The notes beneath the pieces are model-generated. The model had not been told where the DNA came from, ran no database searches, and was given only the letters and a program-made list of their open reading frames with translations. Positions 8,433 to 17,562 of a DNA stretch of 36,348 nt are shown here, in pieces; the first letter of the stretch is position 1, and each line of letters starts with the position of its first letter. Origin of the DNA: Paraburkholderia tuberum STM678 (GTDB lineage Bacteria > Pseudomonadota > Gammaproteobacteria > Burkholderiales > Burkholderiaceae); contig NZ_CADFGP010000065.1 in NCBI RefSeq assembly GCF_902833905.1, forward strand, positions 1-36,348. The letters are read 5' to 3'. Position numbers and translations under genes: made by a program.

Positions 8433-9878
8433 ATGAACCTGACGATCATCGGTAGCGGCTATGTCGGCCTCGTGACCGGCGCGTGTCTGGCCGACATCGG
8501 CCACGACGTGTTCTGTCTCGACGTCGACGCGCGCAAGATCGACGTGCTCAACAACGGCGGCGTGCCGATCCACGAGCCGGGGCTGCAGGAGATCATCGCG
8601 CGCAATCGCCGCGCCAGGCGCCTGACCTTCTCCACCGACGTCGAGGCCGCGGTCGCGCACGGCGACATCCAGTTCATCGCGGTCGGCACGCCGGCCGACG
8701 AAGACGGTTCCGCCGATCTGCAATACGTGCTCGCGGCCGCGCGCAACATCGGCCGTTATATGACCGGCTTCAAGGTGATCGTCGACAAATCGACGGTGCC
8801 GGTCGGCACCGCCTCGCGCGTGCGCGAAGTGGTGGCCGCCGAGCTGGCCGCGCGCGGCGTCGAGCCGATGTTCTCGGTCGTGTCGAATCCGGAGTTCCTG
8901 AAGGAGGGCGCGGCCGTCGAAGACTTCACGCGGCCCGATCGCATCGTGCTCGGCTGCGACGAGGACGTGCCCGGCGAAAAGGCCCGCGAACTGATGAAGC
9001 GCCTGTATGCGCCGTTCAACCGCAATCGCGAGCGTACGCTGTATATGGACGTGCGTTCGGCCGAATTCACCAAGTACGCGGCCAACGCGATGCTCGCGAC
9101 GCGCATCTCGTACATGAACGAGCTCGCGAATCTGGCCGATCGCGTCGGCGCGGATATCGAGGCGGTGCGCCGCGGCATCGGTTCCGATCCGCGCATCGGC
9201 TATGACTTCCTCTACGCGGGGTGCGGCTATGGCGGCTCCTGTTTTCCGAAGGACGTGCAGGCGCTGATCCGCACCGCGGCCGATCACAACGCGAACCTGC
9301 GCATTCTCGAAGCGGTGGAAGCGGTCAACGATGCGCAGAAGCAGATCCTCGCGCAGAAGATCGTCGCGCGTCTCGGCGAGGATCTGTCGGACCGCACGTT
9401 CGGCGTCTGGGGTCTCGCATTCAAGCCGAATACCGACGACATGCGCGCGGCGCCGAGCCGCGAGCTGATCGCCGGGCTGCTGGGCCGCGGCGCGCGCGTG
9501 AAGGCCTACGACCCGGTCTCGATCGACGAAGCGAAGCGCGTGCTCGCGCTCGATCTGAAGGACGTGCCGCAGCAGCATGCGCGAGTTTCGTTCGTGAGGG
9601 AAGAGATGGAAGCGGCGAGCGGCGTCGATGCGCTCGTGATCCTGACCGAATGGAAGGTCTTCAAGAGTCCAGATTTCGATGCGCTGAAGCGCATGCTGAA
9701 GACGCCGCTGATCTTCGATGGCCGCAATCTGTACGAGCCGGACGTGCTGCTCGAACTCGGCATCGAGTATCACGCGATCGGCCGGCGGCATGCGTTGCGC
9801 AACGCGCCGGCGCGTGTCGGCGCGAAAGGTTCGATGCAGGCGGCGGACCTCGCCGCGACGGCAGCCTCCGGCCGCTGA
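8433..9878 (+). CDS. bceC: UDP-glucose 6-dehydrogenase
   Basis: 481 residues. It oxidises UDP-glucose to UDP-glucuronate with two NAD+, supplying the glucuronic acid of the polymer. The N-terminal Rossmann fold has GSGYVGL (7-13), then IAVGTP, VDKSTVPVGT and NPEFLKEG. The catalytic cysteine is C270 in GYGGSC, followed by FPKD. A lysine at 214 (EFTKYAANA) and the C-terminal domain (VWGLAFKPNTDDMR) complete the family signature. ATG 8433 is taken as the start because it begins the Rossmann strand and has GAGG about eight bases upstream. It lies 80 bases after bceB. Confidence 0.95.
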   Translation: MNLTIIGSGYVGLVTGACLADIGHDVFCLDVDARKIDVLNNGGVPIHEPGLQEIIARNRRARRLTFSTDVEAAVAHGDIQFIAVGTPADEDGSADLQYVLAAARNIGRYMTGFKVIVDKSTVPVGTASRVREVVAAELAARGVEPMFSVVSNPEFLKEGAAVEDFTRPDRIVLGCDEDVPGEKARELMKRLYAPFNRNRERTLYMDVRSAEFTKYAANAMLATRISYMNELANLADRVGADIEAVRRGIGSDPRIGYDFLYAGCGYGGSCFPKDVQALIRTAADHNANLRILEAVEAVNDAQKQILAQKIVARLGEDLSDRTFGVWGLAFKPNTDDMRAAPSRELIAGLLGRGARVKAYDPVSIDEAKRVLALDLKDVPQQHARVSFVREEMEAASGVDALVILTEWKVFKSPDFDALKRMLKTPLIFDGRNLYEPDVLLELGIEYHAIGRRHALRNAPARVGAKGSMQAADLAATAASGR

Positions 9879-9911
9879 GGCCACCGCGATCGCCGTGCGA
9901 GAGAGTCCGCC

Positions 9912-10367
9912 ATGTTCGACAACGTTCTGATCGTGTGCCACGCCAACGTGTGCCGCTCGCCCGCCGCCGAGATGCTGTTCAAGGCGAGCCAGGCGCGCGC
10001 GCCGCGCTCGGGGGCCGCACCTATCGCGTTTCATTCGGCGGGCATTCGTGCGGTGAACGGCCACGGCATGGACCCGGTGATGCGGCGCCTGCTCGAAGAG
10101 CGCGGCGTCGCGGCCGGCGTTCACCACGCGCGGCGCCTCGAGCGCTCGCTCGTGCGCGCGGCAGATCTCGTGCTGGTGACCGAGCGCGCGCAGGTGAGCG
10201 AGGTCGAAGCGCTCGATCCGTCCGCGCGCGGCAAGGTCTATCCGCTCGGCAAGTGGGAAGCCGATTCGGACGTCGCCGATCCGCACGGCGGCGCGGAAGA
10301 CGAATACAGGGAGAGTCTCGTGCTCATCGAACATCTGGTCATGGGATGGCTGAAAAAAATATGCTGA
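9912..10367 (+). CDS. bceD: Low-molecular-weight protein-tyrosine phosphatase
   Basis: 151 residues. The N-terminal P-loop CHANVCRS gives the CX5R(S) active site with C9 as nucleophile and R15. The general-acid aspartate is expected in the DPHGG motif near the C-terminus. In polysaccharide loci these Wzb-like phosphatases dephosphorylate the tyrosine autokinase, here BceF, and so control chain length and export. The end of the gene overlaps the start of bceE by seven bases, which suggests translational coupling. Confidence 0.93.
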   Translation: MFDNVLIVCHANVCRSPAAEMLFKASQARAPRSGAAPIAFHSAGIRAVNGHGMDPVMRRLLEERGVAAGVHHARRLERSLVRAADLVLVTERAQVSEVEALDPSARGKVYPLGKWEADSDVADPHGGAEDEYRESLVLIEHLVMGWLKKIC

Positions 10368-11566
10368 AGAAACCCCGCATCGAAAACTCATTCGCGAGCT
10401 TGCGCACGAAGCTCGCCGCCTCACTTCTGCTGACGTCCTTTCTGTCGGCCTGCGCGACCGCACCGGGCAATTACCTCGACACGTCGCGGCTCAAGGACAA
10501 CGATCAGGCGCCGAGCGAAACCTATCCGGTCCATCTGATCGACGCGAACCTGATCATGGCGCAGGCGCAAGCCGCCGCCGCGAAAATCCAGCCGTTGCCG
10601 CCAGCGGCGCTGTCCGATCCGTCGCTGTATGTGTACCACCTCGCGCCGCAGGACATTCTCGGCATCACCGTGTGGGATCATCCCGAGCTGACCACGCCGC
10701 AGGGCAGTACCTTGTCCTCGGGCGGCAATACCACGCAGACGATCGCGGGTGCGTTGCAGCAGCCGTATACGGCCGCGCTGCCGGGCCAGGCCGATCCGTA
10801 CGGCCAGACCATCGCCGCCGACGGCACGATCTTTTTCCCGTTCGTCGGCCGCATCCAGGCCGCGGGCAAGACCACGACCGAGCTGCGCGATCAGCTCGCC
10901 GCCCGCCTCGTGCCATATATCCGCAATCCGCAGGTCGACGTGCGCGTGCTGTCGTATCGCAGCCAGAAGGTGCAGGTCACGGGCGAAGTGAAGCAGCCGG
11001 GACCGCTCGCGGTCAGCGACGTGCCGCTGAAGCTGGTCGACGCGATCACGCGCTCGGGCGGCACGAACCCGGACGCCGACATCCAGCGCGTGCGACTCAC
11101 GCGCAACCACAAGCTCTATGTGCTCAATGCCGATCGCATGCTCGATCAGGGCGATACCACCCAGGACGTGATGCTGCAGAACGGCGACGTGGTCAACGTG
11201 CCGGACCGCACCGACAGCCGCATCTTCGTGCTGGGCGAAGTGAAGACGCCGATCCAGGTGCCGATCGCGCGCGGCCGCATGACGATCGCCGACGCGCTCA
11301 CGCAAGGGGGCGGCATCCTCAACACCGACGCCAATCCGCGCCAGATCTACGTGATGCGCGGCATGCGCGAGCATCCGACCACGCCCGAGGTGTTCCGCCT
11401 CGACATGACGCAGCCGGACTCGATCATGCTGTCCTCGCAGTTCCAGTTGCAGCCGCTCGACGTCGTGTACGTGGGCACCGCCGCGTCGACCACGTTCAAC
11501 CGTGTGTTGCAGCAGGTGCTGCCGAGCGTGCAGACGCTGTTCTATCTGAAGCAGCTGACGCGCTGA
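10361..11566 (+). CDS. bceE: Outer-membrane polysaccharide export lipoprotein (Wza-like)
   Basis: 401 residues. The signal peptide ends in the lipobox LSAC with the lipidated cysteine at residue 31. The poly-export domain starts near residue 88 (YHLAPQDILGITVW), and two SLBB-type domains follow (QVTGEVKQPGPL...; FVLGEVKTPIQVP...). Wza-family proteins form the octameric outer-membrane channel. The start is set at ATG 10361, inside the ATGCTGA overlap with bceD. An in-frame ATG at 10346 is possible but has a poorer ribosome site. The long upstream extension of this frame across bceC and bceD is a shadow. Confidence 0.92.
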   Translation: MLKKPRIENSFASLRTKLAASLLLTSFLSACATAPGNYLDTSRLKDNDQAPSETYPVHLIDANLIMAQAQAAAAKIQPLPPAALSDPSLYVYHLAPQDILGITVWDHPELTTPQGSTLSSGGNTTQTIAGALQQPYTAALPGQADPYGQTIAADGTIFFPFVGRIQAAGKTTTELRDQLAARLVPYIRNPQVDVRVLSYRSQKVQVTGEVKQPGPLAVSDVPLKLVDAITRSGGTNPDADIQRVRLTRNHKLYVLNADRMLDQGDTTQDVMLQNGDVVNVPDRTDSRIFVLGEVKTPIQVPIARGRMTIADALTQGGGILNTDANPRQIYVMRGMREHPTTPEVFRLDMTQPDSIMLSSQFQLQPLDVVYVGTAASTTFNRVLQQVLPSVQTLFYLKQLTR

Positions 11567-11678
11567 ACGTTTGGCCTGTAACGTCCCGCGCCGCTGTTGT
11601 CCGGGCGGTGCGGGACGTGCAACGAAAGCAGAAGTACCGCTGACGCGAAAGCCGAAGCCAACGACACGGGATGGAACA

Positions 11679-13901
11679 GTGAGCAATCAACTCTCTCCAC
11701 ACATGGCTGGTCCGATCAAGACCGAAGAAGAAGACGTCGTCCTCGGACAACTGGTGCAGGTGATCCTCGACGACATCTGGTGGCTGCTCGCGATCACCGC
11801 GATCATCGTCGCGATGGCGGTCGCGTACTGCTACCTCGCCAGGCCGACTTATTCGGCCGATGCGCACGTGCGCGTCGAGCAGTCCGACAGCATGTCGCAG
11901 GCGCTCACGCAAACGCAGACCGGCGCCGCGATCACCAGCGGCTCGACGTCGCTGCCGACCGACGCCGAGATCGAAATCATCAAGAGCCGTGGCGTGGTCG
12001 CGCCGGTCGTGCAGCAGCTCAAGCTGAACTTCAGCGTTACGCCGAAGACGATCCCGCTGCTCGGCAGCATCGCCGCGCGCCTCGCCACGCCGGGCCAGCC
12101 CGCGCGCGCGTGGCTGGGGCTCACGTCCTACGCATGGGGCGGAGAAAAAGTCGACGTCGATTCGATCGACGTGACGCCGTCGCTCGAAGGCGAGAAGCTG
12201 CTGCTGCGCGTGATCGACGCGCAGCACTATGAACTGTTCGCGCCGAACGGCTCGCTGCTGCTGCGCGGCCAGGTCGGGCAGCAGGCGCAGGGCGGGGGCG
12301 TGACGATGGTCGTCAATACGCTGATCGCGCGCCCCGGGCAGGAGTTCACCGTCGTGCGCTCGAACGATCTCGATGCGATCACCGCGTTCCAGTCGGCGAT
12401 CACGGTGCAGGAGCAGGGCAAGCAGACCGGCGTGATCCAGATCTCGCTGGAGGACAAGAGTCCCGAGCATGCGGCGCTCGTCGCCAATGCGCTCGCGCAG
12501 TCGTATCTGCGCGAGCACGTGTCGACCAAGCAGGCCGACGCAAGCAGGATGCTCGACTTCCTGAAGAGCGAGGAGCCGCGCCTGAAGGCCGATCTCGAAC
12601 GCGCGGAGGCCGCGCTGACCGCTTATCAACGTCAGTCCGGCTCGATCAACGCGAGCGACGAGGCGAAGGTCTACCTCGAAGGCAGCGTGCAATACGAGCA
12701 GCAGATCGCCGCGTTGCGTCTGCAGATGACGCAGCTCGCCGAGCGCTACGGCGACGACCATCCGACGCTCGTCGCCGCGCGTCAGCAGATGGCTGAATTG
12801 CAGGCGCAGCGCACCAAATACGCGGACCGCTTCCGCAATCTGCCGGCCACCGAAGTGAAGGCCGTGCAGTTGCAGCGCGACGCGAAGGTGGCCGAAGACA
12901 TTTACGTGCTGCTGCTCAATCGCGTGCAGGAGCTGTCGGTGCAGAAGGCGGGCACCGGCGGCAACGTCCATATCGTCGACGCCGCGCTGCGCCCCGGCGC
13001 GCCGGTCAAGCCGAAGAAGATGCTGATCATCTCGGCGGCCGTGATTCTCGGGCTGATCGCGGGCACCGGTTTCGTGTTCCTGCGCCGCAATCTGTTCAAG
13101 GGCATCGACGACCCCGATCACGTCGAGCGCGCGTTCCATCTGCCGGTGTTCGGGCTCGTGCCGCAAAGCGCCGAGCAGGTGCAGCTCGAAAACAGCTATG
13201 CGCGGGGCGGCGAACGGCTGCGTCCGGTGCTTGCGAACGCGCGGCCGAAGGACGTGACGATCGAAAGTCTGCGCAGCCTGCGCACCGCGATGCAGTTCAC
13301 GCTGATGGACGCGCGCAACCGCATCGTGATGCTGACGGGGCCGATGGCCGGCGTCGGCAAGAGCTTCCTCAGCGTGAACCTGGCGATGCTGCTCGCCCAT
13401 TCGGGCAAGCGCGTGTTAATGATCGACGGCGACATGCGGCGCGGCACGCTCGAACGTTACGTGGGCGGCTTGCAGGAAAACGGCCTGTCCGAGCTGCTGA
13501 GCGGCCAGATCTCGCTGGAGGAAGCGATTCGCGGTTCGAGCATCGAGGGCCTGAGCTTCATCTCGTGCGGCCGCCGTCCGCCGAATCCGTCCGAGCTGCT
13601 GATGTCGCCGCGACTGCCGCAGTACCTCGACGGCCTCGCGAAGCGCTACGACGTGATCCTGATCGACACGCCGCCGGTGCTCGCGGTGACCGATGCGTCG
13701 ATCATCGGCGCGTATGCGGGCTCGACGTTCTTCGTGATGCGCTCGGGCATGCACAGCGAGCTCGAGCTGGCCGATGCGCTGAAACGCCTGCGCTCGGCGG
13801 GCGTCCACGTGCAGGGCGGCATCTTCAACGGCATGCCGGCGCGCTCGCGGGTCGGCTACGACCGCGGCTACGCGGCGACTCAGGCATACCTGAGCACGTG
13901 A
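11679..13901 (+). CDS. bceF: Polysaccharide co-polymerase / tyrosine autokinase (Wzc-like)
   Basis: 740 residues. A Wzz-type N-terminal domain starts at about 18, with a first membrane helix at about 35-52 and a long periplasmic coiled-coil region (about 285-420). A second helix lies at about 447-468. The cytoplasmic BY-kinase domain has Walker A GPMAGVGKS (554-562), Walker A' VLMIDGDMR and Walker B VILIDTPP. The tail carries clustered tyrosines 727, 731 and 737, the usual autophosphorylation region. The protein governs polymer length and export together with BceE and BceD. The start is a GTG at 11679; ATG 11703 is an alternative that loses eight residues. The gap to bceE is 112 bases, unusually long for this run. 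Confidence 0.93.
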   Translation: MSNQLSPHMAGPIKTEEEDVVLGQLVQVILDDIWWLLAITAIIVAMAVAYCYLARPTYSADAHVRVEQSDSMSQALTQTQTGAAITSGSTSLPTDAEIEIIKSRGVVAPVVQQLKLNFSVTPKTIPLLGSIAARLATPGQPARAWLGLTSYAWGGEKVDVDSIDVTPSLEGEKLLLRVIDAQHYELFAPNGSLLLRGQVGQQAQGGGVTMVVNTLIARPGQEFTVVRSNDLDAITAFQSAITVQEQGKQTGVIQISLEDKSPEHAALVANALAQSYLREHVSTKQADASRMLDFLKSEEPRLKADLERAEAALTAYQRQSGSINASDEAKVYLEGSVQYEQQIAALRLQMTQLAERYGDDHPTLVAARQQMAELQAQRTKYADRFRNLPATEVKAVQLQRDAKVAEDIYVLLLNRVQELSVQKAGTGGNVHIVDAALRPGAPVKPKKMLIISAAVILGLIAGTGFVFLRRNLFKGIDDPDHVERAFHLPVFGLVPQSAEQVQLENSYARGGERLRPVLANARPKDVTIESLRSLRTAMQFTLMDARNRIVMLTGPMAGVGKSFLSVNLAMLLAHSGKRVLMIDGDMRRGTLERYVGGLQENGLSELLSGQISLEEAIRGSSIEGLSFISCGRRPPNPSELLMSPRLPQYLDGLAKRYDVILIDTPPVLAVTDASIIGAYAGSTFFVMRSGMHSELELADALKRLRSAGVHVQGGIFNGMPARSRVGYDRGYAATQAYLST

Positions 13902-13957
13902 CGCGGGCTCCGCACTCGAGCACCGACTTCTGCACGACAGGAACAGAGGACATCACG

Positions 13958-14899
13958 ATGAAACTGACGGTACTGGTACCGACTTATCGCCGCCCGGCCG
14001 ATCTGGCGCGCTGCCTCGCGGCGCTCGAGCGGCAATCGCGCGTGCCCGACGAAGTGATCGTGGTCGCGCGCGTCGACGACGACGCGACCCATGCGTGCCT
14101 GCGCGATCCGTCCACGGGCGGCCGCCTGCCGCTCGTGATCGCGCCGGTGGACATACCCGGCCAGGTCGCGGCCCTGAATCGCGGGCTCGACGCCGCGAGC
14201 GGCGACGTGATCGCGATCACCGACGACGACGCCGCGCCGCGCCGCGACTGGGTCGAGCGCATCGCGGCCGCGTTCGAAGCCGATGCGCGCCTCGGCGCGC
14301 TGGGCGGGCGCGACTGGGTGCACGAAAAAGGCCGCGTGCTCGACGGCGAGCGGCCGCTGGTCGGCAAGGTGACCGCGCACGGCAAGATCATCGGCAATCA
14401 TCATCTGGGTGTCGGTGCAGCGCGCGAGGTCGACATCCTGAAGGGCGCCAACATGAGCTACCGGCGCGAAGCGGTGCGCACGATCCGCTTCGACGCGCGT
14501 CTGCGCGGCGCGGGCGCGCAGGTGCACAACGACATGGCGTTCAGCCTCGCGGTGAAAAACGCGGGCTGGAAGCTCGTGTACGACCCGCAGATCGCGGTCG
14601 ATCATTTCCCGGCCGAGCGTTTCGACGACGACAAACGCGACGCGCAGACGATGGCCGCGCTGCGCAACGCCGCGTTCAACTTCCATTTGATCCTGCGCGA
14701 CCAGTTGCCGCCGCTGCGCCGCGAAGCCGCGTGGTGGTGGTGGACGCTGGTGGGCACACGGCTTTATCCGGGCCTCACGCACGCGGCGCTCGCGCTGCTG
14801 TCGAAGCAGGCGCAGTTGAAGCTGTCGCGCTGGCGCGAGGTTCGCGCAGGCGCCCATGAGGCGCGGCGCGCGCTGTCGAAGAGCGGAGTGTCCGCATGA
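13958..14899 (+). CDS. bceG: Family 2 glycosyltransferase
   Basis: 313 residues, a GT-A fold enzyme. The N-terminus LTVLVPTYRRPADLARCL is followed by PGQVAALNRGLDAASGD and the metal-binding acidic run DDDA at 89-92. KGANMSYRREA and HNDMAFSL lie further on. It transfers a sugar from a nucleotide donor to the lipid-linked repeat unit on the cytoplasmic face; which sugar cannot be read from the sequence. ATG 13958 has AGAGGA upstream. The stop overlaps the bceH start by four bases (ATGA), so the two are coupled. Confidence 0.9.
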   Translation: MKLTVLVPTYRRPADLARCLAALERQSRVPDEVIVVARVDDDATHACLRDPSTGGRLPLVIAPVDIPGQVAALNRGLDAASGDVIAITDDDAAPRRDWVERIAAAFEADARLGALGGRDWVHEKGRVLDGERPLVGKVTAHGKIIGNHHLGVGAAREVDILKGANMSYRREAVRTIRFDARLRGAGAQVHNDMAFSLAVKNAGWKLVYDPQIAVDHFPAERFDDDKRDAQTMAALRNAAFNFHLILRDQLPPLRREAAWWWWTLVGTRLYPGLTHAALALLSKQAQLKLSRWREVRAGAHEARRALSKSGVSA

Positions 14900-16056
14900 G
14901 TACGAAGGTTCACGTTCATCTCTTTTACGGCGCCGATCCGCGTTTTTATCGCAAGGGCGACGATATCGGCTGCCTGTACGGTTATCACCATGCGCAGTCC
15001 GAAGCATTCGCGCTGACTTATTCGCAGGACGCGCGCGAAAGCCGGCCCGTGCGGCTCGTACGGCGCGCGCTGAAGGCCGCGCTCGGCTTCGATTTCATCC
15101 ATACGTGGCGCAATCGCGCGCAGATGCTGCGCTCGGACGTGATCTGGACGCATACCGAGCAGGAGTGGCTGTCCGCCGCGCTGATGCTGCTGCTGTGCGG
15201 GCGCAAGGCGGGGCCGGGCGCGTCGCCGCTGCTGCTCGCGCAAAGCGTGTGGCTGCTCGACAAGTGGCCGTCGTACGGCATCGTGCGCAGCTGGTTGTAT
15301 CGCAAGCTGTTGACGCGGGCGGATCGCTTGACCACACTCGCTAGCGAAAACGCCGGGTTGTGCCAACGCTATTTCCATCGCGACGCGACGCCGCTGCTGT
15401 ACGGCCTGAACACGCGCGACTTCCCGGTCACCGCGCCGACGCAGTGGACGCCGCGCACGCCGCTGCGCATCGCGGCGATCGGCAACGATCGCGACCGCGA
15501 CTGGGAGACGCTGATCAAGGCGGTCGGCAACGATCCGCGCTACACGGTGAAGCTCGCGACGCGGCGGCGCATTCCCGCGTCGCTGCGCGCGTCGAATGTC
15601 GAGATCGCGCTGTTTTCCGGCATCAAAAAGCAGCACGAACTGTACGACTGGGCCGACGTGATCGTCGTGCCGCTGCGGCCGAACTCGCACGCGTCGGGTA
15701 TCACGGTGATGCTCGAAGCGGCGGCGGTCGGCAAGCCGATGGTCGCGACCGACGTCGGCGCGCTGCGCGATTATTTCCCCGCCGACGAAGCCGCCTACGT
15801 GCCGCCGTTCAATCCGCAGGCACTGCGCGATGCGCTCGACCGGCTCGCCAGCGAGCCTGACGAGGCGCTGCGCCAGGCGCAGGCAGCCGCGGCCGGTCTG
15901 CTCGCGCGCGATCTGACCACCCAGCACTACGCGATGCAGCACGTGCGGATCACGCGCGAGATGCTGAGCGCGCGCGGGCAGGCGAGCGCGCATGCCGGCG
16001 CGGCCACGCACGCGCAGCCCGCCGCACCCGGGCGCGAATCGCGCGGAGGCCTATAA
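14896..16056 (+). CDS. bceH: GT-B glycosyltransferase
   Basis: 386 residues. The C-terminal half has a recognisable nucleotide-sugar binding region: LRIAAIGNDRDRDWETLIKA, KQHELYDWADVIVVPL and the acidic motif NSHASGITVMLEAAAVGKPMVATD (about 259-282). The N-terminal half is less conserved and lacks a signal peptide, consistent with a cytoplasmic enzyme. It resembles GT4-type enzymes more than GT2. It overlaps bceG by four bases, with GGAG placed inside the end of bceG, and ends three bases before bceI. Confidence 0.88.
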   Translation: MSTKVHVHLFYGADPRFYRKGDDIGCLYGYHHAQSEAFALTYSQDARESRPVRLVRRALKAALGFDFIHTWRNRAQMLRSDVIWTHTEQEWLSAALMLLLCGRKAGPGASPLLLAQSVWLLDKWPSYGIVRSWLYRKLLTRADRLTTLASENAGLCQRYFHRDATPLLYGLNTRDFPVTAPTQWTPRTPLRIAAIGNDRDRDWETLIKAVGNDPRYTVKLATRRRIPASLRASNVEIALFSGIKKQHELYDWADVIVVPLRPNSHASGITVMLEAAAVGKPMVATDVGALRDYFPADEAAYVPPFNPQALRDALDRLASEPDEALRQAQAAAAGLLARDLTTQHYAMQHVRITREMLSARGQASAHAGAATHAQPAAPGRESRGGL

Positions 16057-16059
16057 GCG

Positions 16060-17562
16060 ATGTCGACGATTCCGCGCGCGAACCCGTTGCCGCCGCCAGG
16101 CGCGGCCAACGCCGGCCCTGCAAAACACGCCGCGAGCGGGCTGCTGTCAGGCGGCCCGCGAGAATGGCTGCCGCCGCTCCTGCTGTGGCTGATCGCCGCG
16201 GTGCTGATCGTCGCGCATCAGGGCACGGTGCTCACGCTGGCGTTCCCCGTGCTGGCGATCCTCACGGGTCTGTGGCTCTACTTCAAGAGCCCGGCGCGCT
16301 ACATCGGCTTCATGTGGTGGCTGTGGTTCCTGAGCCCCGAAGTACGGCGTCTCGCCGACTGGTCGAAGGGCGCGTTCACGCCGACGAGCCTGATCCAGGT
16401 CGCGCCGCTCGCCGTCACGATGATCAGCGGGCTGTCGCTGCTGCGCTACTACCGGCTGCTCGCGCAGCGCCGAGGCTTGCCGGTGCTGCTGATCCTGCTC
16501 GGCCTGATCTACGCGTTCCTGATCGGCGTGATGTCGAGCGGCCCGCTCGCGGCCACCTACGACCTCGCAAATTGGCTCTACCCGATCCTGATCGGCTTTC
16601 ACATCATGGCGCACACGCGCCAGTATCCGCAGTATCGCGACACGATCATCAACACGTTCATCTGGGGGATGCTGGTGATGGGCGGCTACGGCCTGATCCA
16701 GTTTTTCATCATGCCGCCGTGGGACGCGCTGTGGATGCTCGGCTCGCAGATGAACTCGCAGGGCGACCCGGTGCCGCTGGGCGTACGCGTGTTCAGCACG
16801 ATGAACTCGTCGGGCCCGTTCGCGTTCGCGATGATGGGCGCAATGGTGTTCGTGATGGCCGCGCAGCATCGCGTGCGCTGGATCGCCGCCGCGCTCGGCT
16901 TCTTCTCGTTCGCGCTGAGCCTCGTGCGCTCGACGTGGGGAGGCTGGGTCATCGCGCTCCTGATCCAGCTCGTGAAGTCGAACAACAAGGTGCGCGTGCG
17001 CATCGTCGCGAGCGCGGTACTGCTCGCCGGCTTGTGCGTGCCGCTGCTGGCGGTCGGCCCGGTGGCCGAGCGGATGCAGGCGCGGCTAAACACGATCGTC
17101 AATCTGCACGACGACCAGAGCTACGCGGCGCGAAACGAGTTCTACGCGACCTTCGCGAAGACCGCGTTTACCGACGTCTCGGGCGAGGGCATGGGCGCGA
17201 CCGGCACCTCGACGAAACTGTCCAACGACGGCGGCCAGCTCGGCCAGTACGGCAACTTCGACAGCGGCGTGATGAACATTCCGTTCGTGCTCGGCTGGCC
17301 CGGCACCTTGCTGTACATGTCCGGCATCGTGTGGCTGCTGACGCGCGCGGTGCTCGGCTCGTTCAGGCTGCGCGACGACAAGTTCGTCTCCGCGTGCCTG
17401 AGCCTGTGTCTTGCGACCTTCGCGATGCTCGTGTTCACGAACTCGCTGGTCGGCACCGGCGGCCTGCTGCTTTTCATGGGCGCTTTTTCGATTCTTTCCG
17501 CGGTTCACCACGAAAAAATGAACCGCGCACGCACGCTATTTCTCCACGGAGGCACGGATTGA
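16060..17562 (+). CDS. bceI: Repeat-unit polymerase (Wzy/O-antigen ligase-like membrane protein)
   Basis: 500 residues, strongly hydrophobic, with roughly ten to twelve membrane segments between about 35 and 490. A hydrophilic periplasmic loop at about 335-405 (SYAARNEFYATFAKTAF, GEGMGATGT) is typical of Wzy/WaaL-type proteins. The enzyme would join undecaprenyl-linked repeat units in the periplasm. The first 33 residues are proline/alanine-rich and probably cytoplasmic. GGAGG precedes ATG 16060. The stop overlaps the TTG start of bceJ. Confidence 0.88.
   Translation: MSTIPRANPLPPPGAANAGPAKHAASGLLSGGPREWLPPLLLWLIAAVLIVAHQGTVLTLAFPVLAILTGLWLYFKSPARYIGFMWWLWFLSPEVRRLADWSKGAFTPTSLIQVAPLAVTMISGLSLLRYYRLLAQRRGLPVLLILLGLIYAFLIGVMSSGPLAATYDLANWLYPILIGFHIMAHTRQYPQYRDTIINTFIWGMLVMGGYGLIQFFIMPPWDALWMLGSQMNSQGDPVPLGVRVFSTMNSSGPFAFAMMGAMVFVMAAQHRVRWIAAALGFFSFALSLVRSTWGGWVIALLIQLVKSNNKVRVRIVASAVLLAGLCVPLLAVGPVAERMQARLNTIVNLHDDQSYAARNEFYATFAKTAFTDVSGEGMGATGTSTKLSNDGGQLGQYGNFDSGVMNIPFVLGWPGTLLYMSGIVWLLTRAVLGSFRLRDDKFVSACLSLCLATFAMLVFTNSLVGTGGLLLFMGAFSILSAVHHEKMNRARTLFLHGGTD

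Noticed and set aside
9221..10345. Long N-terminal extension of BceE across bceC and bceD
   Set aside because: The lipoprotein signal at residue 1-31 and the overlap with the bceD stop fix the start near 10361; the extension is out of frame with two certain genes.
8346..10463. A 705-codon open frame on the minus strand opposite bceC and bceD
   Set aside because: It is a shadow of GC-rich coding DNA: arginine- and histidine-rich, no ribosome site, no domain, and fully opposite two well-supported enzymes.
13346..13366. Defective Walker A in BceF
   Set aside because: GPMAGVGKS differs from textbook examples in the middle residues, but the invariant GKS is present and A' and B motifs are intact.
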